From: RGIG5612 sp045546255
GTDB taxonomy: Bacteria > Bacillota > Clostridia > Lachnospirales > Lachnospiraceae
Direction of reading: 5' to 3'
DNA: 29,221 nucleotides
Assembly: GCA_045546255.1 (NCBI GenBank)
Contig: JAZQCK010000027.1
Span: 1-29,221, forward strand
In this document: positions 7,117 to 14,472 of the stretch, in pieces
Layout of the letters: each line of letters starts with the position of its first letter
Position numbering within the stretch: the stretch's first letter is position 1
Notes under the pieces: model-generated
What the model saw: the letters and a program-made list of their open reading frames with translations, nothing else
Told to the model about the DNA's origin: nothing
Database searches by the model: none
Translations under genes and position numbers: made by a program

Positions 7117-7196
7117 GTCTCTCTCCTGTAAGAAATCGATTTTTAGTATCTGTTTATATATGCAAAAGTCCGCTTTTGGGATTCAAATCACGGGCA

Positions 7197-8054
7197 CTAT
7201 CTCATCTTCTTTCCAAGATGCTCGACAAAACTGATATCGTTCAGCCTCAGGATCTTCGCGGATTTTTCGGACTGAACGGAACGGATCACGTCTTCATTTT
7301 CCAATGCGATTTCGCTGGCTCCGTCAAAAGAAACGATCTTTGTCTGGTTCTTCTCGGAGAATCTGCCTTTGATGACGATATCGATCTGGGAATCTGCAGA
7401 AAAAGCAATGCTTCGGGAGTTCAGCGTGTGTGCGCAGATCGGTGTCGCAAGCACGATATCCGCAGTGGGATAAACGATCGGCCCGCCTGCGGATAAGTTA
7501 TAGCCGGTCGAACCGGTCGGCGTCGAAAGGATGATGCCGTCCGCACTATAACGGTTCAGGAAGGTGCCGTTAACGATGACTTCAAAATCGATAATGCTCA
7601 TCGTCTGGGCACGGTTGATCACGATATCATTGAGCGCGATATCATGATAGATCACTTCCCCGTCTCTTAAGATCTGGCCGTCAAGCAGCATGCGGTCTTC
7701 GACGTGACAGTTGCCTTCTAAGACCTTTTTAAAATCCGTCTCCACATTGTTGACATCGATCTCGGTCAGATAACCAAGGTTTCCGAGGTTCACGCCGATG
7801 ATCGGAAGGTTCAGTTCGATCAGGTCTTTTGCGACGTGGATAAAGGTACCATCGCCGCCTAAAACGATAATGAACTCAGTCTCAGCCGGAACCTGATCCG
7901 GCGCCGCATAAATATAATTACCGGCTTCATCCTGCCGTGTAAAAATATTTCCGACACAAGCACCGCCCATTTTTTCCAGAGAGGAAATGATCTTCCCGGA
8001 ATATTTGGAATCTGCATCTTTTACCGAATTGGTAACCAGTAAAAATTTGTTCAT
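7197..8054 (-). CDS. nadK: NAD kinase
   Basis: 285 aa. It phosphorylates NAD to NADP, controlling the NADPH pool. The key motifs are LGGDGTFIHVAK (residues 65-76, the catalytic GGDG loop), GVNLGNLGYLTE and STPTGSTGYNLSAGGPIV. I use ATG at 8054 (MNKFLLVTNS), supported by GGGA about 10 nt upstream; a TTG at 8069 would add five residues without better evidence. It is 29 nt after tlyA and is the last gene of the nusB-xseA-xseB-ispA-dxs-tlyA-nadK run. In many Clostridia argR and recN follow here; they do not in this window. Confidence 0.95.
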   Translation of the reverse strand: MNKFLLVTNSVKDADSKYSGKIISSLEKMGGACVGNIFTRQDEAGNYIYAAPDQVPAETEFIIVLGGDGTFIHVAKDLIELNLPIIGVNLGNLGYLTEIDVNNVETDFKKVLEGNCHVEDRMLLDGQILRDGEVIYHDIALNDIVINRAQTMSIIDFEVIVNGTFLNRYSADGIILSTPTGSTGYNLSAGGPIVYPTADIVLATPICAHTLNSRSIAFSADSQIDIVIKGRFSEKNQTKIVSFDGASEIALENEDVIRSVQSEKSAKILRLNDISFVEHLGKKMR

Positions 8055-8083
8055 AACAATATTTCCCAATGTTTTTGCTGCTT

Positions 8084-8929
8084 TTATTTATCAAGCGCTG
8101 CATGCGCTGCCTCTACAACTTTTTTGATCAAACTCTTATCAAAACCCTCTTGCGTTCCCAGAGAATCTCCAGGTTCTTTTTCCAAAGCTGCTTTTTCTTC
8201 CGGGCTCTTCACATAGATTAGATATTCGATATTTCCTTCCGGGCCTTTGACCGGAGAAAAGGAAAGCCCTGCAACTTGAATTCCATTTGCCTCCGCAAGA
8301 TCCACGGTCTTTTCGATCACTTCCTCATGGACTTTCGGCTCTCTTACGACGCCCTTTTTTCCGACCTTTTCCCTGCCGGCTTCAAACTGCGGCTTGATCA
8401 GCATAACGAGCTCCGCCTTGTCCTCAAATAAAGGAAGGGCCGCTGGAAGCACCAGCGAAAGCGAGATAAACGAAACATCGACGCTTGCAAACTGGATCTT
8501 TTCCGGAAGGTCTTCCGGCGTCACATAACGGATGTTCGTCTTTTCCATAACGACGACTCGCTCATCTTCGCGCAGCTTATAATGGAGCTGTCCTTTTCCG
8601 ACGTCGACCGCATAGACTTTTGCTGCTCCGTTCTGGAGCATGCAGTCCGTAAAGCCGCCTGTAGAAGAGCCGATATCCATGCAGACTTTTCCGTTTAAGT
8701 CCACCGGAAACTCCTGCATCGCTTTTTCCAGTTTCAGTCCGCCGCGGCTTACATATTTGAGGCTGTTATCCCGCACTTCAACAATCGTATCCTTCGGGAA
8801 CATGGAGCCGCTCTTGGTCTCTTTCTGGCCATCGACGAACACAGCGCCGCTCATAATAATGGCCTGTGCCCTGCTTTTGGACATTTCCGGATTCTGCTCA
8901 CAAACTAAGACGTCCAGCCGCTTCTTCAT
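8084..8929 (-). CDS. tlyA: TlyA-family rRNA 2'-O-methyltransferase
   Basis: 281 aa. An N-terminal S4 RNA-binding domain (residues 1-60, RLDVLVCEQNPEMSKSRAQA) is followed by an FtsJ/RrmJ-type methyltransferase domain. The SAM-binding loop is DIGSSTGGFTD (85-95). Other motifs are KVYAVDVGKGQLHYKLR, ASVDVSFISLSLVLP and MLIKPQFEAGREKVGKKGVV. TlyA proteins 2'-O-methylate cytidines in 16S and/or 23S rRNA. The C-terminus (from about 245) is a Lys/Glu-rich tail, longer than the catalytic core needs. The start overlaps the dxs stop by 4 nt (ATGA), so translation is coupled. Confidence 0.93.
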   Translation of the reverse strand: MKKRLDVLVCEQNPEMSKSRAQAIIMSGAVFVDGQKETKSGSMFPKDTIVEVRDNSLKYVSRGGLKLEKAMQEFPVDLNGKVCMDIGSSTGGFTDCMLQNGAAKVYAVDVGKGQLHYKLREDERVVVMEKTNIRYVTPEDLPEKIQFASVDVSFISLSLVLPAALPLFEDKAELVMLIKPQFEAGREKVGKKGVVREPKVHEEVIEKTVDLAEANGIQVAGLSFSPVKGPEGNIEYLIYVKSPEEKAALEKEPGDSLGTQEGFDKSLIKKVVEAAHAALDK

Positions 8930-10782
8930 AGTCCCTCTTCTTCCAGTCTGTTCATGATCGATTCGGTATCAATGCCGCATTCTTTAAACTGTTCTGCTCT
9001 CGAACCCTGCTCCACATTGCTGTTCGGAAGCGCGATATTAATCACGCGGGCTTCTTTGCGGTTAGAATTGATATAGCGAAGCACCGCCATTCCATAGCTT
9101 CCCGTGATGACATTTTCTTCCATCGTAATAATATATTTATGCTCATCCAACAGCGAATCGATCAGTTCTTCATCGATCGGTTTTACAAAGCGCGCATTGA
9201 TGAGCGTAACGTTATGTCCTTTTTCTTTTAATCTATCCCGGACCTCAATGGCTTTTTCTACCATGGAGCCGACCGCTAAGAGCGCGATATCCCGCTCTTT
9301 ATAGATCACTTCACTCTTTCCAAGGACGATTGGTGCATCAAATTCTATAAGCCCGTCAAAAGCCTTTCCTTTTGGATAGCGGATCGCAAGCGGCGCATTG
9401 AATTTCGATGCAAAGCAAAGGACCTCTTTCAGTTCTTTTCCATTCTTCGGAGCGAAGATGTTCATATTCGGGATGGAGGACAGATACGAGATATCAAAAA
9501 TACCCTGATGGGTCTCTCCATCATTTCCGACCAGACCCGCGCGGTCGATACAGAAGGTAACCGGAAGGTTCTGGATGCAGACATCATGTGCAATCTGATC
9601 ATATGCTCTTTGCAGGAAAGAAGAATAGATTGCAACAAAAGGCTTCATGCCGCCGACAGCAAGTCCGGCTGCAAAGGTCGTCGCATATTCTTCGGCAATT
9701 CCAACGTCGAAAAAGCGGTCAGGATATTGATCCCGGAACTTATTTAAGCCTGTTCCTGCAGACATTGCTGCCGTGATTGCAATGATCTTATCGTTCTTCT
9801 CTGCCAGATGCACCATCGCATCTCCGAAGAGATCAGAATATTCATTTCCATCACTAACATGATCCGGAAGGCCCGTCTTCATGTTGAAAGAGCCGATGCC
9901 ATGGAACAGTTCCGGATTCTTCATCGCCGGCCCATAGCCTTTGCCCTTCACGGTCTTAACATGGATCATGACAGCCTTATTGATATTTTTCGCTTCATCG
10001 ATCAGCCGAACCAAAGCAGAAATATTATGCCCGTCGACTGGTCCAAAATATTTAATGCCGAGGTTTTCGAACATCATGCCCGGAACCACCAGCTGTTTAA
10101 TACTGTTCTTGGTTCTTCTGATATTTCTTGCGATCTTTTCGCCGGCAGGAAGTTTTTCCAGGGTTTTGTGCACCCCTGATTTGAGTCCGATATAAGATTC
10201 ACCGGCCCTGATCTTGGAAAGATAAGAGCTCATTCCGCCGACATTTTCGGAGATCGACATCTCGTTATCGTTCAGGATAATGATCAGATTCCGCTTCATC
10301 TTCGCCGCGTTATTGATCGCCTCAACAGCAAGCCCGCCGGTTAAGGCACCATCTCCAATGACCGCCACAACCGTCGAATCCACGCCGTTCTTTTCATCCG
10401 CCGTTGCAAGACCGATTGCTGCAGCGATCGATGTGGAAGAATGCCCGGTATTAAAGGCATCAAACTCACTTTCCCGGCGTTTTGGAAAACCGCTTAGACC
10501 GCCATACTGGCGCAGCGTATCAAACTGCTCTTTTCTACCTGTCAGCATCTTATGGACATAGGACTGGTGTCCAACGTCCCAGACGATCTTATCCTTCGGA
10601 AGGTCAAGACAAAGATGCAGCGCCATCGTCAGTTCCACCGCGCCAAGATTGGACGCTAAGTGGCCTCCTGTGTGGCTCACTTTTTGCACAAGAAAACGAC
10701 GAATCTCTCTTGCAAGTTCCTCGTAATCTTTCGGATCGATCTTCTTTATATCATTTGCCTGTTTTATCTGGTCAAAAATCAT
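8926..10782 (-). CDS. dxs: 1-deoxy-D-xylulose-5-phosphate synthase
   Basis: 618 aa, normal length. It is thiamine diphosphate-dependent and condenses pyruvate with glyceraldehyde 3-phosphate, the first step of the MEP isoprenoid pathway. Motifs: HTGGHLASNLG, WDVGHQSYVHKMLTGR, GDGALTGG (143-150) leading to NDNEMSISENVGG (ThDP/Mg site), GPVDGHN, FDVGIAEEYA and IDRAGLVGNDGETHQG (transketolase pyrimidine domain), and a transketolase C domain ending NSNVEQGSRAEQ. It begins 3 nt after the prenyl synthase stop. Pairing with ispA places two isoprenoid steps in one operon. Confidence 0.97.
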   Translation of the reverse strand: MIFDQIKQANDIKKIDPKDYEELAREIRRFLVQKVSHTGGHLASNLGAVELTMALHLCLDLPKDKIVWDVGHQSYVHKMLTGRKEQFDTLRQYGGLSGFPKRRESEFDAFNTGHSSTSIAAAIGLATADEKNGVDSTVVAVIGDGALTGGLAVEAINNAAKMKRNLIIILNDNEMSISENVGGMSSYLSKIRAGESYIGLKSGVHKTLEKLPAGEKIARNIRRTKNSIKQLVVPGMMFENLGIKYFGPVDGHNISALVRLIDEAKNINKAVMIHVKTVKGKGYGPAMKNPELFHGIGSFNMKTGLPDHVSDGNEYSDLFGDAMVHLAEKNDKIIAITAAMSAGTGLNKFRDQYPDRFFDVGIAEEYATTFAAGLAVGGMKPFVAIYSSFLQRAYDQIAHDVCIQNLPVTFCIDRAGLVGNDGETHQGIFDISYLSSIPNMNIFAPKNGKELKEVLCFASKFNAPLAIRYPKGKAFDGLIEFDAPIVLGKSEVIYKERDIALLAVGSMVEKAIEVRDRLKEKGHNVTLINARFVKPIDEELIDSLLDEHKYIITMEENVITGSYGMAVLRYINSNRKEARVINIALPNSNVEQGSRAEQFKECGIDTESIMNRLEEEGL

Positions 10783-10785
10783 ACT

Positions 10786-11694
10786 TTATTTTTCCCGGTC
10801 AATCATGTAAGTAATTAAATCATTTAAGAACGGATTCTTTTGCTCAAATGCGTTCAGCCTGTCGATTGCAGACCTGGAGTATTTTTCAACGTCCTCTTTC
10901 GCTTTTTCAAGCCCCGCAAAGGTCAGATAGGTCACTTTCTCGTTCTTTTCATCGCTTCCGACTGGTTTTCCAAGCACTTCTGTGGTGCTCGTGACGTCTA
11001 AAATATCATCCCGGATCTGGAAGGCAATTCCAACCTCACCTGCGATCTGTTCGACTTCTTTTACCGCATCCTCTGTAGCTCCGGCAAGGACTGCCCCTGC
11101 CATCATCGCCGCCTGTAAGAGTGCGGAAGTTTTATTATAATAAATGAAGTACAGTTCCTCTTCTTTGGTCTTAAAATCTTCATTTTTATCTGCATAAACA
11201 TCAAGGCACTGTCCGCCGACCATTCCATTGATCCCGGCTTTCTCTCCTAAGATGGAAAGGGCTTTCACCCCGGCTTTGATCCGGTCCGGATCTGTTTCCT
11301 GATCGATTGCAGCAAGCGCCACTTCATAGGCAGCATTTAAAAGCGCGTCGCCTGCAAGGATTCCGAATGCTTCTCCATACTTTGCATGCGTGGTTGGAAG
11401 GCCGCGCCGGAATTCATCGTTATCCATTGCCGGAAGGTCATCGTGCACCAGCGAATAGGTGTGGATAAACTCGATCGCCGCCATGAAAGCATGCAAAAGG
11501 GAATCCTCCGGATCTCCGCCAAAAAGACAGAACGTCTCTTGCATAAGCATTGGACGGACTCTTTTGCCACCAGCTTTTACGGAATAAGATACCGCTTCCG
11601 TGATCAGCTTGGTATGCTCTCCTTCTTTCGGCAGATAGGGATAGATGGCTTCATTGATCTGATTTACTTTTTGTTCCAGCAGCTGTTTATCCAT
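10786..11694 (-). CDS. ispA: Polyprenyl (farnesyl-type) diphosphate synthase
   Basis: 302 aa. It elongates isoprenoid diphosphates using isopentenyl diphosphate and is probably farnesyl or geranylgeranyl diphosphate synthase. The first Asp-rich motif HDDLPAMDNDEFRRG (Asp85, Asp86, Asp91) has the two-residue insertion of bacterial type II FPP synthases. The second is FQIRDDILDVTST (229-233). KAGGKRVRP binds the substrate diphosphate. The start codon shares one base with the xseB stop (TAATG). Exact chain length cannot be read from sequence; the residue pattern before the first motif (FIHTYSLVHDD) fits a short-chain enzyme. Confidence 0.93.
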   Translation of the reverse strand: MDKQLLEQKVNQINEAIYPYLPKEGEHTKLITEAVSYSVKAGGKRVRPMLMQETFCLFGGDPEDSLLHAFMAAIEFIHTYSLVHDDLPAMDNDEFRRGLPTTHAKYGEAFGILAGDALLNAAYEVALAAIDQETDPDRIKAGVKALSILGEKAGINGMVGGQCLDVYADKNEDFKTKEEELYFIYYNKTSALLQAAMMAGAVLAGATEDAVKEVEQIAGEVGIAFQIRDDILDVTSTTEVLGKPVGSDEKNEKVTYLTFAGLEKAKEDVEKYSRSAIDRLNAFEQKNPFLNDLITYMIDREK

Positions 11695-11900
11695 TAGACT
11701 TCCGTGACTTTTTTAATGTCACATTCCACCTTTTCGATTTTTTTATTGCAATACTCCACTAAGGAAACGCCTTTTTTGTAAAGCGCAAAAGACTCTTCTA
11801 AGGGAAGCTCGCTCTCTTCCATCTTCTCGATCAGCTCGTCAAGCTGTTCAAACGCTTCTTCTAAAGTCACATCCATTTCCGGATTCTGATTTTCACTCAT
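11694..11900 (-). CDS. xseB: Exodeoxyribonuclease VII small subunit
   Basis: 68 aa. XseB is the small helical subunit that binds several copies to the XseA coiled coil; the complex degrades single-stranded DNA. TLEEAFEQLDELIEKMEESELPLEESFALYKKGV is the family signature of two helices. Its ATG overlaps the xseA stop (ATGA, 4 nt), which fits stoichiometric coupled translation. Confidence 0.95.
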   Translation of the reverse strand: MSENQNPEMDVTLEEAFEQLDELIEKMEESELPLEESFALYKKGVSLVEYCNKKIEKVECDIKKVTEV

Positions 11901-13108
11901 CGCTCTATCTCCTGTTTTTCCGTCACTTCTGCGCGGATCTCACCATCCGTTACAAATAGTTCGATCGAATCACCAATCTTTACCTGACTGATACTCTTAA
12001 GGGCTTTTCCTTTCGGATCTGCCGCATAAGCATAGCCTTCGGAAAGCCGCTTCAGTGGGGACTTTCCTTCCAGTCGTTCCGATAAAAGCACGATCCGGTT
12101 CTTTGAATTCCGAAGTTTGTCTGTCATTAAAAGCTCGATCCGGTCTGCCTTTTCCTGCAGGTTCTGCTTTCTTTGAACCAGTTGGTTCTGTGGAGAAAGC
12201 GTCTCCATCTTAAGCCCGTAATGCTTGATCGTGTTCTTATACTGATCCAGTTTCCTGTCAAGCTGTAGCTTCAAGGTATATTTATAATCGGCCAGATTCT
12301 TTTCGAACTGGTAGTAATCAAACACAGCCAGTTCTGCAGCCGCACTCGGAGTCGGTGCTCTTAAGTCGGCCACAAAATCTGCGATCGTAAAATCTGTCTC
12401 ATGGCCAACTGCAGAAATGATCGGCGTTCTGCAGTCAAAGATTGCCCGTGCAACCACTTCCTCATTGAATGCCCAGAGATCTTCCATGGAACCGCCACCA
12501 CGGCCTACAATGATCGTATCCATATTCATATGGTCCAAATAAGCAATACCGGCTGCGATCGTCTCTGCTGCGCCTTCTCCCTGCACCTGCGCCGGATAAA
12601 GATAAATCTGGCAGTACGGATTTCTGCGGGATGCAACGTTATAAATATCCCGGATCACAGCTCCCGTTTCGGCCGTCACGACGCCGATCTTCATGGAATA
12701 TTCCGGGATCTCCTGCTTATATTCCTCGGAGAACATTCCCATTTCTTCGAGCTTCTTTTTTAGCTCTTCAAAGCGGGCAGCAAGATCACCGATTCCGGCA
12801 TCTTCGATTGATTTCGCATAGACCTGATACTTTCCGCCGGCTTCGTACACACTAACATTTCCGTGCACGATGACCTGCTTCCCGTCTTCTAAGCGAAACT
12901 TTAAAGAAGCCGCATCCGAACGCCACATAACCGCAGCAATCGCCCCACGCTCATCTTTTAAGGAAAAATAGATGTGTCCGGAGGAATGATACTTTACGTT
13001 CGAAAGTTCGCCCTTGATATAGATGCCTCTTAAAATAAAGTCGTCTTCGATCAGCCGCTTCACATAGGAATTGACCTGGCTGACAGAATAGACTTTCGGA
13101 TTATTCAT
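11897..13108 (-). CDS. xseA: Exodeoxyribonuclease VII large subunit
   Basis: About 403 aa. The N-terminal OB-fold (residues 1-100: YSVSQVNSYVKRLIEDD, ISGxLSNVKYHSSGHIYFSLKD-like core) is followed by the catalytic domain with IGVVTAETGAVIRDI, DTIIVGRGGGSMEDLWAFNEE and PIISAVGHETDFTIADFVADLRAPTPSAAAE, then a long coiled-coil region (about 260-340) that binds XseB. I use ATG at 13108; the GTG immediately before it (13111) is equally plausible and slightly better spaced from AAAGG. Either start overlaps the end of nusB, so the two are coupled. Confidence 0.95.
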   Translation of the reverse strand: MNNPKVYSVSQVNSYVKRLIEDDFILRGIYIKGELSNVKYHSSGHIYFSLKDERGAIAAVMWRSDAASLKFRLEDGKQVIVHGNVSVYEAGGKYQVYAKSIEDAGIGDLAARFEELKKKLEEMGMFSEEYKQEIPEYSMKIGVVTAETGAVIRDIYNVASRRNPYCQIYLYPAQVQGEGAAETIAAGIAYLDHMNMDTIIVGRGGGSMEDLWAFNEEVVARAIFDCRTPIISAVGHETDFTIADFVADLRAPTPSAAAELAVFDYYQFEKNLADYKYTLKLQLDRKLDQYKNTIKHYGLKMETLSPQNQLVQRKQNLQEKADRIELLMTDKLRNSKNRIVLLSERLEGKSPLKRLSEGYAYAADPKGKALKSISQVKIGDSIELFVTDGEIRAEVTEKQEIER

Positions 13109-13517
13109 CACTCTTTGCTACCTTTGCCAGGATTCCGTTAATGAAGGATGCGCTGTGTTCTTCGCCATAATTCTTTGCCAGTTCCACGGCCTCATTGATT
13201 GCTGTGGAGACTGGAACACGGTCATCATATTTGATCTCATAACAAGCAAGGCGAAGAATCGTAAGATCCACTTTCGACATACGTTTGACTTTCCAGCCAA
13301 TGCTGTACTCGTCCAGGACCGCGTCAATCTCTTCGAGTTTTTCTCCGATCGAGATCACTTTATCTGCGATAAATTGTCGCTCGTCTTCTGTGAATCCATC
13401 TTCGCCTTCAAAAAAATCTTTGATCTGGCCTTCCATATCTTCCTTTGGAAAGAAATCCATGCGGAAGAGAATCAGGAAAGTCGCTTCTCTCAGTTCTGTT
13501 CTTCTGTCAATTTTCAT
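13101..13517 (-). CDS. nusB: Transcription antitermination protein NusB
   Basis: 138 aa. NusB with NusE (S10) binds boxA RNA and helps rRNA transcription resist termination. The sequence RRTELREATFLILFRMDF, then SKVDLTILRLACYEIKYDDRVPVSTAINEAVELAKNYGEEHSASFINGIL, is the typical all-helical NusB with its conserved C-terminal half. ATG at 13517 has an AGAGG site 6 nt upstream and gives the standard N-terminus; a longer frame reading would run through the hairpin at 13525-13561 and is not credible. The gene leads the operon to nadK and is directly preceded by a terminator-like hairpin. Confidence 0.95.
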   Translation of the reverse strand: MKIDRRTELREATFLILFRMDFFPKEDMEGQIKDFFEGEDGFTEDERQFIADKVISIGEKLEEIDAVLDEYSIGWKVKRMSKVDLTILRLACYEIKYDDRVPVSTAINEAVELAKNYGEEHSASFINGILAKVAKSDE

Positions 13518-13524
13518 ATAGGCC

Positions 13525-13561
13525 TCTAAAAAATAAAGGGGTGTTTTCCAGAACACCCCTT
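13525..13561 (-). terminator. Rho-independent terminator or attenuator directly before nusB
   Basis: On the minus strand AAGGGGTGTT - CTGGAA - AACACCCCTT forms a perfect 10-bp stem (13552-13561 with 13536-13545), followed by TATTTTTT ending at about 13528. It lies 14 nt after the asp23 stop, so it can end asp23 transcripts. The run of T merges into the nusB ribosome site AGAGG, with the nusB ATG 8 nt further on. Any transcript reading from the asp23 promoter into nusB must pass it. Confidence 0.88.
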
Positions 13562-13574
13562 ATGTAATTTTGCG

Positions 13575-13940
13575 TTATTGATTGTCAATGTTCACATTTG
13601 TGATTTTTATATTCACAGCTTCTACTTTCAGTCCCGTCATGGTCTCGATGGATGTCTTTACTTTTTCCTGCACCGCTCTGGACACATCCGGAACCGAAGC
13701 TCCCATTTTAATGACCAGTGCAAGATCGACGATCACGGTATGATCTTTGACCGCAACGGTAACGCCGGCAGCCAGGTTTTTCTTTCCAAGTCTGGCCACG
13801 ATCTCATTCGTGATCCCGCCCGCCATGGAATGGACGCCTTCGACTTCCGTTGCCGCAAGTCCCGCAATGATCGCGATCACTTCCTCTGTGATCTGCACGT
13901 CTACAGAACCATCCGCATTATTAATTCTCAAAGTCTCCAC
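13575..13940 (-). CDS. Asp23/Gls24 family envelope stress response protein
   Basis: 121 aa with a GTG start at 13940, backed by an excellent GGAGG 7 nt upstream. The core EVIAIIAGLAATEVEGVHSMAGG, then VIVDLALVIKMGASVPDVSRAVQEKVKTSIETMTGLKVEAVNIKITNV, is the Asp23 (DUF322) domain. These small proteins are associated with cell-envelope homeostasis, and the yqhY-type member commonly lies just before nusB in Firmicutes, as here. No membrane segment. It has its own promoter and is followed by a terminator hairpin, so it may be expressed largely alone. Confidence 0.93.
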   Translation of the reverse strand: METLRINNADGSVDVQITEEVIAIIAGLAATEVEGVHSMAGGITNEIVARLGKKNLAAGVTVAVKDHTVIVDLALVIKMGASVPDVSRAVQEKVKTSIETMTGLKVEAVNIKITNVNIDNQ

Positions 13941-13985
13941 TGTGACACCTCCGTTAATCAGTGTTTTGTCATCAGATTATTAAAT

Positions 13986-14014
13986 ATTATACAAATGACC
14001 ACTTTTAAAGTAAA
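13986..14014 (-). promoter_or_regulatory. Promoter of the asp23 gene
   Basis: On the minus strand: -35 TTTACT (14009-14014, 4 of 6), 17 bp spacer, -10 TATAAT (13986-13991, perfect). The start would be near 13979, giving a leader of about 40 nt that carries the GGAGG site. It lies in the short gap after rlmH. Confidence 0.75.
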
Positions 14015-14019
14015 GTGAA

Positions 14020-14472
14020 CTATTTGTGATAAGGCTCACCCCGATTGATCTTAAACGCCCGGTAGATCTGCTCCAATAAGATAACTCGCATCAACTGGTG
14101 CGGAAAGGTCATATCGGAAAAGCTGAGCTTTAAGTTGCTGCGGGCAGAAACGCTCTCATCCAGCCCCAAAGAGCCTCCGATCACAAAGGCGATATCGGAA
14201 TGCCCTTCGACGGCCAGGCTTTCCAGTTTGGCCGCAAATTCCTCGGAAGAAAACTTCTTTCCCTTGATCTCCAGCGTGATCACATAATCCGTATCCTTGA
14301 TATTCTTCAGGATCGATGCGGCTTCTTTCTTTTTTGTCTTATCGTCACATTTTTCATCCGGAACCTGGATGATATTCAGCTTCGTGTAGGGAGTCAAACG
14401 CTTTGAATATTCCTTGATGGCTCCGGTATAGTAATCTTCTTTAATTGTCCCGACTGCAATGATCTTGATCAT
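14020..14472 (-). CDS. rlmH: 23S rRNA (pseudouridine1915-N3)-methyltransferase RlmH
   Basis: 150 aa, close to the usual 155-160. RlmH is a SPOUT-fold enzyme that methylates pseudouridine 1915 in helix 69 of 23S rRNA on assembled ribosomes. Motifs: MIKIIAVGTIKEDYY at the start, LEIKGKKFSSEEFA, FVIGGSLGLDESV (the knotted SAM site) and LSFSDMTFPHQLMRVILLEQIYRAFKINRGEPYHK, which is the highly conserved C-terminus. The start shares one base with the stop of the upstream zinc-ribbon gene (TAATG). It is the last gene of the operon that includes tyrS and alaS. Confidence 0.97.
   Translation of the reverse strand: MIKIIAVGTIKEDYYTGAIKEYSKRLTPYTKLNIIQVPDEKCDDKTKKKEAASILKNIKDTDYVITLEIKGKKFSSEEFAAKLESLAVEGHSDIAFVIGGSLGLDESVSARSNLKLSFSDMTFPHQLMRVILLEQIYRAFKINRGEPYHK

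Noticed and set aside
13992..14020. Hairpin CACTTT / AAAGTG after rlmH as a terminator
   Set aside because: Only 6 bp, A/T-rich, without a T-run, and it overlaps the asp23 promoter.
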